From assembly GCA_941918925.1 (NCBI GenBank), contig OW799236.1, positions 107,015,562 to 107,079,561 of the forward strand: a DNA stretch of 64,000 nucleotides, given 5' to 3'. This DNA is from Phyto melanocephala. Its lineage: Eukaryota; Arthropoda; Insecta; Diptera; Rhinophoridae. This document shows positions 33,093 to 43,990 of this stretch, one piece after another; position 1 is the stretch's first letter; each line of letters begins with the position of its first letter. The translations under genes and the position numbers were made by a program. The notes below the pieces were generated by a model. The model was not told where the DNA came from. It did no database searches and saw only the letters and a list, made by a program, of their open reading frames with translations.

Positions 33093-33818
33093 GTTCTATA
33101 AAATAAATAAATAATTTATTATAAAATAAAATTAAAAATTTGTTTGTCTCTGTATTTATTTCTCTATTTATTGTATAGATTAATTATATACATTAACTTC
33201 TTAAAATACAACAACTACATTAACCTTAAACATCAACCTTAAACAGTCTTTTGCATGAATTGTATACCAATGATGATTATGATGATGTACTGATGTAGAT
33301 GACATTGATAAACAGTCTGTCAATAATTTATTGAAAATTACTAATAATTATTGAAATATTTAAATTTAAATGCAAAACGTGAATTAGGTATTTAGTTTTG
33401 TAAATGTTTTTTTACTTATTTATTTATTTATTAATTTAAAAACGATAAAATAATTTTGTGGCAAGATTCAAATGTAGTCGCACGATTATATGTGTCAACA
33501 TAATTTTAAATGTTTGCGGTTTTAGTTTGTTCTATAGAAAGAAATTTTATGTTGTGCAATAAAGCAATAAATATAGTCAAGTTGGGTTTAAAAAAACTAC
33601 TGAACTTTGTCTGTGAGTCATAAAAGCTTAAAGAGTCTACGTTTACACTCGAAAATTACTGGCTTTTGATATGACTTTTACTCACGTTTTTTATTAGTTT
33701 TTTATTTTTTTTATTTTAACAAAAAAGAAGTTTAAAATAATTTCCCAATTTTTTTCGATTTTTTATATTTTCTGATTTTAAACTAAAACAATTAAGAATA
33801 TAAGTTGTCAAATTTAAT
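33093..33818. other. AT-rich stretch without a recognisable gene
   Basis: Nothing supported. Confidence 0.5.
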
Positions 33819-34977
33819 AATACCCTACACCGTCATGTATATATGTAAGTATAGTGACCACATTTAATGTTATACGCCATTTCTATATAGTTTTCTGTAT
33901 TTTACTAGTCAAAACCTTTTATTTGATAACCAAGTTGATGGGGTTAAAAAAAATTATTCGCCATATTGTTTAAGGCACTCTTTTATAGTTTACTGTATTC
34001 TACAAGTCATGACCTTTTATTTGATACCAAAATTAGGGGGGGTTGAAAGGTGCAAAACCGATATTACTTTTTTGAACCATACAACCACCTTTTAATTTAG
34101 GTCACCATCTTGGATTTTAAATTTTTCATAGTTTACTGTATTCCACTGGTGAAGCCCTTTCATTTGATACCAAAATTGTGGGGGTTAAAGGGTGCAAACC
34201 CGTTATTACTTTTTTGAACCATATAACCGCCTTTTAATTAAGGACGCCATCTTGGATTTTACATTTTTCATAGTTTACTGTATTCTACTAGTGAAGTCCT
34301 TTCGTTTGATACCAATTTTAAGTGTGTTGAAGTGGGTACTACACCTTTCCCATAAACAGATTGTTTGTTTGTGCTTATATCTCAGTTAGTTCTTAATCGG
34401 TTTGCCATCCTTTTTCAGCAGCAGTTTTCGAGACTTTGGTTTGTATATTGGTATCTTCAGAGTGCTCAAAACTTACATAGAAACTTTAGTAATTTAATAT
34501 ATTAAAAAAAAAGTTTAAAAATTAATTTTGCCTATAACTTTGCCGAATAGTTACCGGTTTATCCAACATTTTTTGCGTATAGCCCTAGAGTCATATGATG
34601 TCTGTAAATAGCAGCTAGATAGTCTATAAATTATCCTAGGGCTGAAAAATGTTGATTTTAATGGACAAAAAAATATTAGACAAAACAGAGGCAGTCGTGT
34701 TCATTTACTTATATCTCTGAAAGTTACGGAGCGATTGTGCTGAAATTTTTTAGGGATTAAATTCCGGATATCTCTAAATGATTCGTAACACATACAGATC
34801 TGTGGTACCTGTTTAGGCTTCTAAAAGTTGACTTCAATCAACACACAGACAGGCGGGGAGAGCTCTAGCGACTTCCCTATTCTTAAGCTTTTGGAAAATA
34901 TATACTTTGTGGGGTCCGAAACTGGTGAAATTATAAACGGAATGTCAAAGCTATATATACCCTTGGCATCACAGGTG
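33819..34977 (-). mobile_element. DINE-like Helitron with ~142-bp internal tandem repeats
   Basis: Read on the minus strand, the 5' part (right) has TATATATAGC, ACATTCCGTTTATAAT, CCCCACAAAGTATATATTTTCC and GTTGATTGAAGTCAACTTTT, the order seen in the other DINE copies. The left part has TAGTTTACTGTATTC-AC at 33986, 34129 and 34271, spaced 143 and 142, each followed by CTTTCATTTGATACCAA and GGGTGCAAACC. A fourth partial unit starts at 33888. The 3' hairpin is not recognisable. Non-coding. Confidence 0.75.
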
Positions 34978-35069
34978 AATGCTTAAAAAATTGCCTTTTA
35001 TTTAATAAATTTTTTTTATGAAGACATTGTCAGTAGTATGTTACTGAGCGCGTGCTACAGTACTGAGAC

Positions 35070-35770
35070 AAACATTTAAAAAACGATTTAATTTAAACAA
35101 TGAACCTGTTAACTGGCCACCTTGTTCTCGTGATATGACGTCATTAGATTATTTTTTCTGAGGACATTTAAAGTCACAGGCAGTGTTGCCGCCGACCAAC
35201 TTTTTTTCGCAGTGAAATCGACAAAAAAAAACGCAGTGAAGCGCAGTGACGAGAAATAAAAAAATGTAGTTTTCGTTTGGACAAAAAAAGGGAATTTTTT
35301 CATTTTTTTAACACTTTTTTAAACGCCAACTTACCCATTCATTTCGAAACAATATAAAAATTAATTAAATGAACTGAAAAGCAAATATTTTTTTCACGAA
35401 ATAGTTTGTTTATGTTTTTCTAACGGGATTTTTGACATTTTAATTCAAGACCTAATCAGTCAACTGCAACGTAACGTAACAGCAGAAAATGTTGCCATCT
35501 TTATTTTTAACAGGGTGACAATTTTATCTCGTTATTATAGCCTCTCGTGTTATAGTCTTTACAGACTTACGTGTTAAACACGTTTGAGATAAATCATGTT
35601 AAGGCGTTGTTAATCAAAAAAAAAAAAAAAATTACCAAAAACTGAAAAACGCAGTGATATTAAAAAAACGCAGTTACGCAGTGATGACGGGCAAATCGTA
35701 GTGAAAAACTGCGATCGCAGTGAAAACGGCAACACTGGTCACAGGTCTATGCAAATAAAAGAGAAACATT
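35070..35770 (+). pseudogene. Tc1/mariner transposase relic split by a hAT-type MITE
   Basis: Just left of the MITE the plus strand encodes PVNWPPCSRDMTSLDYFF, a stop, then GHLKSQ. Just right of it the same frame goes on with QVYANKRE. These correspond to the block with the third catalytic acid (NWPPRSCDLTPLDYFLWG) and the following VKSxVYxxK. Removing the MITE and one duplication makes the two parts contiguous. Everything before this block is gone or unrecognisable. Confidence 0.8.
35181..35737. mobile_element. hAT-type MITE with CAGTGTTGCCG ends and GCAGTGA subterminal motifs
   Basis: The ends CAGTGTTGCCG and CGGCAACACTG are perfect inverse copies of 11 bases. They are flanked by the perfect 8-bp duplication GTCACAGG (35173-35180 and 35738-35745). 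The subterminal regions hold about eight CGCAGTGA words or variants, in keeping with transposase binding sites of hAT elements. No coding capacity. It shares CAGTG at its tips with the GCC-rich family but not the body. Confidence 0.9.
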
Positions 35771-35814
35771 TTTTTCTGTTTTTTTTTTAAGTTTAAATTT
35801 TCCGTATCAATAAG

Positions 35815-35930
35815 AAGACCCTTCTTTTGGTTCTAGTACAATTCTGTAGAATATTCAATTGTAGTAGAGTTATACTTTTGCAGCTGTAGACAAGTTCTTG
35901 TTTAATTCTAGTTCAAACTGGCTTAAACTC
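35815..35930. repeat. Degenerate minisatellite related to 30120-30335
   Basis: Contains GTTCTAGTACAATTCTG, TTCAATTGTAGTAGAGTTATA and CAAGTTCTTGTTTAATTCTAGTTCAA. The same order of words occurs in 30150-30230, so the two tracts are copies of one sequence. Confidence 0.55.
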
Positions 35931-37119
35931 AAAACAATTTAATTATTTAGCTTTAATTTCTTTGTAAAATAAATTTAATGAACTCAAGTCTAAATAAAAA
36001 TATAAATTTTTATTTAAAAACAAAAGAGGTTTTTTTTAAGAAAATATACATAATCATTTATATGTTCCTTTTAATTACAGTAATTTAATTCTTTTGAACT
36101 TCTGTTTAGTTTCTAAACTAGTTAAATCTGTTAACCGCAAAACCACATTTGAATATAAATCGTGTAATTATTGTTATAAAATTTTTGATGTCTGTTTTTT
36201 TCTGTGTTAATAAACCGGAGCAGAGAGCTTAATTTATTTAAAATATGTGGTTTTCAAAGAAGTTGATTATAAAATAATTTTAAAAATTTCGCACATCAAT
36301 TGTATGAACTTTTCTCTTGCCTAATCAAAAAACACAACTACATGTGTAGTAGCTCCTAAAGGTAGGCTAATTATTTTCAATAATATTTATGTTTGTCATG
36401 ATTTTTATATGAGATTTTTTTTAAAAGGAATGCATGACATATCAAACCACCTGCAAAAGGCACACTAAAACGGCGTTATAATCGTGTTTTGTTAGAAAAT
36501 CCTTGTGTATTTACAAAGAGAACTAGAATAAAACTGCAAAATTAATTAACAAACAAACATTGTTGTAAAAATTTTGCGCATTTTTTGTTGCGTTAATTTG
36601 TTTGATATCAAACGTTTGAAAAACAAAAGTTTTTAAAAATTTATTTTCTCACAAACTGACAGCTCGTTATGTCAACAACCTTATTTATGGGAATCAAAAA
36701 CGAACTCATACACATACGTTAAGTCGCACCTCTGCTGCTCTGTTGTCTATTGTGTGTGTGTTTTGTTTGTAATTTGTGGTAAGAGAAAATTATGCTAAAA
36801 ACGCATATAAAATTAATTGGCTTTGGTTGCAGGGAATTTAAGTTTTTTTTGTTTTTTTTTTAGATTTTTTGTTTAAGTGGCAACATTTAAAACCCAACAA
36901 ACATTGTAACTACTCTATATGATCTATATTACCGGTTCTCGTAAAAGTCTAAGTGGGATTATGGAAAATTTAAAAGCGTGGAAATGAACAGAGTTTGCTA
37001 TAAGGTACTTAAAATTGTACAAAATTTTCGGTTAAAAAAAGAAAACTTTCGAACCGCATTAAAAAAATTAAAATTTTAATTTAAGGATTAAGTTTATAAA
37101 TGATAAAATTATCTTTTTA
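35931..37119. other. AT-rich stretch without a recognisable gene
   Basis: Nothing supported. Confidence 0.5.
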
Positions 37120-37520
37120 TCATACCCTTCACAGTGGGCGTACGGGTATATATAGGTTTGTCATTCCGTGTGAAATTTCTACCTCCGAGTATATATTTTA
37201 TGAAGGCATATGAATAAGGGAGTCAATTAAGGCTTGTCCGTCTGTCCGTGACATATTCAAAATCCGTGTTAGGTTCCAAAATATCAGAAATATTTGGGAA
37301 TAGATCAGTATTGAAAATCAGAAAAAACGTTCTATAAACAACTGAGATATGATGAAAATACCTAGACCACCTCGTCTTTTCACACCAATACAAACTGGAT
37401 GAACGTAGGTTCGAATCCCAGTTAAGACAAAATAATAATGTGTTTTTATTGTTATTGCATGACTACACGTTGTAAAGACTGGATAAACGTAGGTTGGAAT
37501 CCTAGTTAAGACAAACAACA
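37120..37520 (+). mobile_element. DINE-1-like Helitron, plus strand, with a duplicated B-box-like segment
   Basis: The 5' end is CATACCCTTCACAGTGGG with the inverse GGGTATATATAGG, then TTTGTCATTCCGTGTGAAAT, GTCCGTCTGTCCGTG, and AGTATTGAAAATCAGAAAAA. The last part has GGATGAACGTAGGTTCGAATCC at about 37397 and a second version GGATAAACGTAGGTTGGAATCC at about 37480, roughly 83 bases apart. TTGCATGACTACACGTTGT between them is also at the 3' end of the 41145 copy. The terminal hairpin is lost. Confidence 0.75.
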
Positions 37521-38396
37521 ACAAAAATTATTTTTTAATACATACATAATTTAGCTTCATTTATAATATAATAATAGGATGTTTTTAATCAGATAAAGTC
37601 ATTTTAAAGATAATGAAACATATGTATGTATGTACGTATTTCATACTAATGAGATGCGTTGTTACTTGTTTAAAAAATTATTTAGAAATTAACAAGTGAT
37701 AATGATACTGGAGGCGTTTGAGTGAAATGTATTTTCGAAACCAGCTATGGTTGACTTTTATAAAGAGAAGTTTAAAAATTAAACTCAATAAATAAATATA
37801 TTAATTCAAACTAAAAGTTCGACAATAGAATATAAATAAATAAAATGCCGGGTAGCTCAAATATTTTATTAAAAATTAGAAGCTCATTCATATTTGCAAA
37901 ACCAAAACTGTAGCACTAGTACGTTTCCCCAGCACCAACACTTTCTCGCTGCAAATATTCACTTTTCTAAAGGTCACAACTATTAGAGCCACGCCCTCGT
38001 TGCACCCTATGTGCTAAATTTTAAAATACGATATTAAAAATAATTTCACAAAACATGTTCCATTTATAAAGCAAAGTTTTTTTTAGTTTTTTTTATTATA
38101 AAAGTACTTGTACATCACAATAAAAAAATTTATTTTTTTTTGCCGTTTTCTTTCCCTGCCATCACACATCTAGACGAAGCATTAAAATAAGGGGGAAAAA
38201 TTTAATGTTAAAAATTGAAACTAGGGTGCAGCGTAGAAAAAGATTTGCAAAAACTACAACTGCAACAATAAATGCAGCTTCAGCACCAATAAAATACAAT
38301 AATAATGTGAACAACCGCGGCAATAACTACAAACACGAAGAATTGAGGACATGGAGTCAAATTAGTTATAAAATAAAAAAAAATATGCCAGAACAA
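37521..38396. other. AT-rich stretch without a recognisable gene
   Basis: An 86-codon frame starts at 38205 and runs into the Helitron at 38397. Its first 60 codons are rich in Asn, Thr, Ala and Lys (NNNVNNRGNN) with no recognisable domain. It cannot be called a gene on this evidence. Confidence 0.35.
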
Positions 38397-40904
38397 ACAA
38401 GTAAGAGCACTATATTCGGCTGTGCCGAATCTTTTATACCCACCACCAATTTTGTGTGCATTTAAAGCACAATATTTATTATTTTGTTAATCGCTATGGA
38501 ATAATCTCTTTATAATAAAATATGTATCACTTTCTTTGTAAAGGGTAGTTAAATTTTTTAGGGCCCATGTTGAAGGTGAACTACACCTAGTCTTTAAATT
38601 TGTTTTCTGCATTTCATTTGACATTTCTCAATCTCAAACTTACTCAATTTGATCCGTGGAAAGATACGCAAATGAGCAACGCTTTAAAGTTTTTCAGGTT
38701 TTTTATGAAAATGGGCATTCAAATCAAAATGCATTTTGTGCACTTCGTAATTCTTTTGATCAACATAATCGTTCAAATTCGTCCACAATCGGGAAAATTG
38801 TAAAAAATATTTAAATTTCTGCAAAACAGGTCTGTATAAAATGTTAGAAAATCTGTGAATGCCTTCTTAGTTTGTTGAATGGGCACCAGTGGCGTTTTTT
38901 TGCGATAGTGTGGCAAAAGAGCAGTCAACCTCGCCTCATCATCATGCCTAACAATTGAGCAGCAACATTGTCATTGAAAATTTGGACCATCAGATAGAAG
39001 GATGGGGGGGGTCATTTGGCCGATATTTTGTTAAATACATAATTTAACCGTACAAATATTATCATTACAAAAAGAAATAATAATAATATCCTAAATAATT
39101 TGTGTTTTATTTAAAATTAACATCGGTCCTTAAAATTTAACCACCCTTTATAACTTCGATATGCTACTAAAATGCTTTTGTAAATGTAGTCTTTCAATGA
39201 AAGTGGGCGTTAAAGTAGGCGTGTCAATAAAGTTTCTGCTAATAAATACAACTTAGATATTTCAATATAGTCCTTTATTTTCCCAAAAACTTTGTCAATA
39301 GAGAAATTACATGAATTTAAGATAAACCGTTGGGAGGTAGGCGTTAAAGTGAGCGCGTCACCTTAACTTTTTTGCACAACAATTACATTGATTAGAAGGA
39401 TATACGTAGCAAATTTGATCATCATACCTCTAATTTTGGCGGTTTTATGAGCTTTTAAATTTCATTAACGGTATATAACGTGAAAAGTGGGCGTTATAGT
39501 AGGCGTGTTTATGAGCTTTTAAATTTCATTAACGGTAGATAACGTGAAAAGTGGGCGTTATAGTAGGCGTGTCAAAGTTATTTTTGCAAATGAGTACAAC
39601 TTAGATGTTTCAATATAGCCCTTTGTTATTCCAAAATCTTTATTAATAGAGAAATTATATGATTTATAGGTAAAACGTTATATGGGAGGTGGGCGTAAAA
39701 GTGGGCGGGGCACTTTAATATTCTGGCACAGTAATGACTATGCCTAGGGGGATATACGTGGCAAATTTAATTATCATACCTCTCATTTTGGCGGTTTTAT
39801 GAGCTTTTAAATTTCATTAACGGTAGATAACGTGAAAAGTGGGCGTTATAGTAGGCGTGTCAAAGCTGTTTTTGCGAATGAGTACAACTTAGGTGTTTCA
39901 ATATAGCCCTTTATTATTCCAAAATCTTTATTAATAAAAAAATTATATGAATTTTAGATAAAACGTTATATGGGAGGTGGGCGTAAAAGTGGGTGTGGCA
40001 CCTTAATTTTCTGGCACAGTAATGACATTGCCTAGGGGGATAGACGTAGCGAATTTTATCATCATAGCTCTCATTTTGGCGGTTTTATGAGCTTTTAAAT
40101 TTCAGTAACGGTAGATAATGTAAAAAGTGGGCGTTATAGTAGGCGTGTCAAAGTTGTTTTTGCGAATGAGTACAACTTAGGTGTTTCAATATAGCCCTTT
40201 GTTATTCCAAAATCTTTATTAATAGAGAAATTATATGATTTATAGGTAAAACGTTATATGGGAGGTGGGCGTAAAAGTGGGCGTGGCACATTGATTTTCC
40301 GTTACAAAAAAGCGTCTCACCAAAAAGCAAAGTGTGCAAAATTTCAGAGTCGTACATCCAATTTTGTTGCTTTTATGACGTTTTTGTTTTTAAATATACC
40401 GAAAAATACACTGTGCGGTATAAATTTTCGTACATTTTGATCGATAACTCCTCTCCTAATGCATAGATTTAGATAATTTTTGGGGAAAAATATTGTTTTT
40501 ACCCAGGAAATATATATTCGAAGTTTCATGAGTCTACGTTAATGCGTTTGGACACAATTCCATTTTATTCGATGTTCGAAGGACACGGTTTTTTCGACCT
40601 ACTCTTACTTTTCGAGCTATAACTCTCTTCCTAATATTCCGATTTAGCCCATTTTCAATACCAAACAAACCTTGTCTATAAGAAAGATTCTGGCAAAATT
40701 TGAGCCCCCTAGCTTTTTCGGTGCGACCTCTATCGTGCTTTCAACAGACGGACAGACGGACGGACATAGCTAGATCGTCATCAAATCAAACCCTGATTCA
40801 GAATATATATACTTTATGGGGTCTAAAGTGGATATTTCGATGTGTTACAAACGGAATGACAAAATGAATATACCCCCACCATTTTTTTGGTGGCGGGTAT
40901 AAAA
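38397..40904 (-). mobile_element. Long DINE-like Helitron with 288-bp central tandem repeats
   Basis: The 3' end (left) is ACAAGTAAGAGCACTATATTCGGCTGTGCCGAAT: a perfect TTCGGC/GCCGAA hairpin next to an ACTTGT end on the minus strand. The 5' end (right) reads, on the minus strand, TTATACCCGCCACC, GGTGGGGGTATATTC, TTTGTCATTCCG, CCCCATAAAGTATATATA and CCGTCCGTCTGTCCG. At 2.5 kb it is the largest complete DINE-type copy here. Its centre is a tandem array of GTGGGCGTTATAGTAGGCGTG units. No protein is encoded. Confidence 0.85.
39203..40300 (-). repeat. Central tandem repeats of the Helitron, unit 288 bp
   Basis: GTGGGCGTTATAGTAGGCGTG or close variants start at 39203, 39488, 39551, 39839 and 40127. 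The spacings are 285, 63, 288 and 288. The 63-base step is a partial internal duplication of the GAGCTTTTAAATTTCATTAACGG part. Each unit also has GGAGGTGGGCGTAAAAGTGGGCG and GGCGGTTTTATGAGC. The neighbouring units near 39551-40127 are about 95% alike, so they have been amplified or homogenised recently. Confidence 0.9.
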
Positions 40905-41144
40905 AGAACCCAGTCGAGAGAATGAAAATCATATTAGAGATAGATAGAAAAAAGGAAAGGGACGAAATATATACAATGAATTCAAAACGAAATTAAAAAA
41001 AAGCATTATTAAGAAAAGGATATCAAAGTGTTACTAAACGGTATCCAGTAATGAAATATGAATTTGAATTTGCCGGAACTTGTGCAGCAAATGTGTTGGT
41101 AAACCTAAAAAGAACCTAGTTTGTTAGCTAATACTAGCAAAAAA

Positions 41145-41700
41145 ACAAGTAAGAGCGCTATATTCGGCCGTGCCGAATCTTATATACCCTTCACAACGTG
41201 TAGTCATGCAATAACAGTATTTTGTATCACCATTCATCCCATTAAAAAATAAAAAAAAAATTAAAAAAAAAATATAAAAATTTTTTTTTTTGGCTCAGCT
41301 GGGATTCGATGCACGTTTTCTCTGTTTGTATGTATGTATGTATGTTGTTGTTGTAATGTTATTTTTTGAAAAAAAAATTGAGGTGGTCGTGGGTTTTTGC
41401 TCATATCTGAGTTGTTTATGTACCGATGTTTCTGATTTTCAATACCGATCTACTCCCGAATATTTCTGATATTTGAATACCTCACCCGGGTCCAAGCGAT
41501 GTCGGGGGCTTCAAAAAGTTGATTTCAACATACACACGGACAGACGGTCAGACTGACAGATTGGCAGAGCTTAATCGACTCCCCTATTCATAAGCTTTCA
41601 GAAAATATATACTTTATGGGGTCGGAAATGAAAATTGTAGAAATTTCACACGGAATGATAAACCTATATATACCTTTTTTCACTGTGTGAAGGGTATAAT
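41145..41700 (-). mobile_element. DINE-1-like Helitron, complete, minus strand
   Basis: The 3' end (left) has ACAAGTAAGAGCGCTATATTCGGCCGTGCCGAATC, a hairpin next to the ACTTGT end. The 5' end (right) has TATATACCTTTTTTCACTGTGTGAAGGGTATA, the subterminal inverted repeat of the family. Between them lie all the internal words of the 22552 copy, including the inverse of GAATCCCAGCTGAGCC. This is the best reference copy for the family in the window (556 bases). Confidence 0.85.
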
Positions 41701-41810
41701 AAGATAAAGAAGTGATAAAGGGATTCAGCTGGTGATGAAGTGATTTTGGCGAAAACACTGTCTTCATGAATATATTAATGAACTGCATTCAATTGTAATA
41801 TACGGATTTA
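41701..41810 (+). repeat. Dispersed repeat family R, truncated copy 3
   Basis: AAAGAAGTGATAAAGGGATTCAGCTGGTGATGAAGTGATTTTGGCGAAAACACT and GAACTGCATTC, partly listed here by their key words, follow the start of copy 1 at 30921. It begins immediately at the Helitron end, so the Helitron may have inserted at or in this repeat. Confidence 0.55.
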
Positions 41811-42659
41811 AGTTTTCATGTTTTAGCTGTGATATATAAACAATTTTGATATTTCTCATAAATTAAATTTTTGTAATTTGCTTTGCTTTTGCAGACATGA
41901 ATGAGCTCCGAAAATTCTCTGTTTATGATCACTAATAAATAAATGTATATTTTTGTTTCGTTTGTTTTTTTAGCACACAACACGAGCCAGAGAAACAAAA
42001 ACAATTTCCTTAACGATTATGAGAAGTTAAAAAAAATGTTTTTTCTCATTAATGATAACTCACTTAAACATTGTTTTTCAACAAAATGACCAAAGACAAA
42101 AAATAATTTACACTCATACATATGAACATATGTATGTTAGTTATCCCTTATAGCTTGTTTCCCCCATCAAAAAGGAGTGGACATTTTTTTTAATTAAAAA
42201 TATAGTCTTCTATTAATAAAAAAAAAAATACATTTTTTATTTATCACTTATGAGAAGTGCTCAAAATGAAATTCTGATATATGTATGTTCAGTTAAAAGG
42301 AAAAACTTTTCATTTTCTCATTTCACAATTTTGTTTAGCAACAAAAGAAAAAAAAACAAATAAACCATCTCATACATGAGAGAAAAAAGCAAAATTATTT
42401 CCAGACTCTCACCCATTTATGTGAGAGCAGTAAAATAAAAAAAAAATTTCTACACAGCACAAACATGATTGACCGTTGAAGGGAAACCAATATTTTAATT
42501 AGTTAAAGGTATTTGCTTACGTAAAAAACACAAGATATTTAACGGAAATTATTTAAAATAAGTGCAAATCATTTAAAAGCATGTCATTATTTATTTCACA
42601 TAAATGAACGCATTTTAAATTAATTCTTTTAACTATTGCTTTGAATTTGTTGTTTGTGT
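41811..42659. other. AT-rich stretch without a recognisable gene
   Basis: Nothing supported. Confidence 0.5.
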
Positions 42660-43190
42660 ATGTATGCCATGATTGGCACGTTCAATATTGAAAGACCTAT
42701 GACTTTAAAAAACCCCACAAGAAATAGCCTAATGATGTTAAATCACAACTTCTTGCAGGCCATTCAATATCACAATTTCTTGAAGTAATCGAATCTCCAA
42801 ACTTTTCTCTCAATAATTTAATTGTTGCATTTGCTGCGTGGCACGTAGCCCGTCTCGTTGGAATCAAATTCTTTCAATTTCGGCCATAAAAAGTTGGTTG
42901 TTATCGATCTATACCGCTCTCCATTGACAGTAGCGATGCTACCAGCTTCATTTCGAAAGAAGTACGGACCGATAATTCCACCAGACCAAAAACCATTCCA
43001 AACTGTCAATTGAGGTGTCTTATTGGCACTTGAACATTATGTTAAGAAAATGTAAGCTCAAAATTTTCAACAATTCGACGAATAGCGATCACACTTTTTT
43101 ACGAACATAAAATGGCAAAAGCACACGAAAAGTTGCAATTGGAGAACGATTATTTTGACAATAAAACTGACAGATCATGATATATTACAA
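42660..43190 (-). pseudogene. Tc1/mariner transposase relic, minus strand
   Basis: On the minus strand the pieces follow in order: TVWNGFWSGGIIGPYFFRNE, TVNGERYRSITTNF, LWPKLKEF, then after a shift TCHAANATIKLLREKFGDSI, and WPARSCDLTSLGYFLWGFL. This is the catalytic half of a CDLTPLD-type transposase. The stretch with the second Asp (QQDGAT) falls at the frameshift near 42830. In the last block LTPLD is LTSLG, so the final acid is lost. N-terminal parts may extend to about 43190 but are too decayed to place. Confidence 0.85.
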
Positions 43191-43484
43191 ATGGCCTAAA
43201 CGTCAATTCTAAATCATATCATCCCTATTGGAAAACCTTTTGCTTCAAAAATTTATTGACAATTCAGCAGCTTTAAAATTTCTTACAAAATATGATCTAA
43301 TTTAAATGACTATGAAAGGAGTAATTCTTAGCCTGTGAAGTAAGAAAGTTCTAATAAAAAGCTTTATACTAAATGCAAAGAAATCTGGCACGTTTCATTG
43401 AAATTTCGATAGCTAGTCAGTGCCAAAATCCTTGTTAGATAGTTTGAGCTGAAAAACATTCACTAAGTGACACTAATTACGCCG

Positions 43485-43640
43485 GATTTTTGTCTGGTGG
43501 CATCATTGGAGCATATTTTTTTAAGAAAACATAAAGCTGGTCTAACAATGACTGCCACAGATACTAGATGTCGTAACATAATTGCTGCCTAAATTAGAAG
43601 ATATTGATGTGTAGTTTATATAGTTAAAATTTTTAACTTT
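43485..43640 (+). pseudogene. Tc1/mariner transposase relic, plus strand
   Basis: The plus strand encodes GFLSGGIIGAYFFKK, matching GFWSGGIIGPYFFRN of the neighbouring minus-strand relic. The following ATGACTGCCACAGATACTAGATG and CCTAAATTAGAAGATATTGATGTG fit, with shifts, the TVNGxRYRxM and LPKLEDIDV blocks. Only this small window is preserved. Confidence 0.7.
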
Positions 43641-43689
43641 TCCTGTATTTGAAGGGGCAATTGTGGAGAAAACCATTTCAGGTCCTTTT

Positions 43690-43990
43690 ATGACACCATT
43701 TACTCTCCAGTGGTGTTAAGGCTACCGCTCGACATCAGTTCCCTCACTGAGCCTTAGCTCACTACAGGCGTTTGCACTAGATTCAAACAAACGACTTCTC
43801 ACTACCTGTTGATTGCGTGCAATTCTCATCGTACAAACCAGCCTCTTCAGACTGAGGTAACCCATATCATTCATACTTAATGTGTAATAGTTCTTAGTCC
43901 TTTGTCTACCACTAGCTAAAGCTGTCTTAACGTACTCCAGGTACTTTTTGCAAGGATCCTCATTCTAATTTGCAACGTTTTCACAAAGTA
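43690..43990 (-). pseudogene. Non-LTR retrotransposon 3' end remnant, minus strand
   Basis: Similar, with many changes, to the 3' part of the LINE relic at 54785-55335: GTTTGCACTAGATTCAAA versus GTTTGCTCTGAAATTCAAA, and an AGGCTACC terminal word in both. Minus-strand translation gives no clear domain. Assigned through this similarity only. Confidence 0.45.

Noticed and set aside
38205..38465. 86-codon frame rich in Asn/Thr
   Set aside because: Its last third lies in a Helitron end; the rest is simple-sequence-like.
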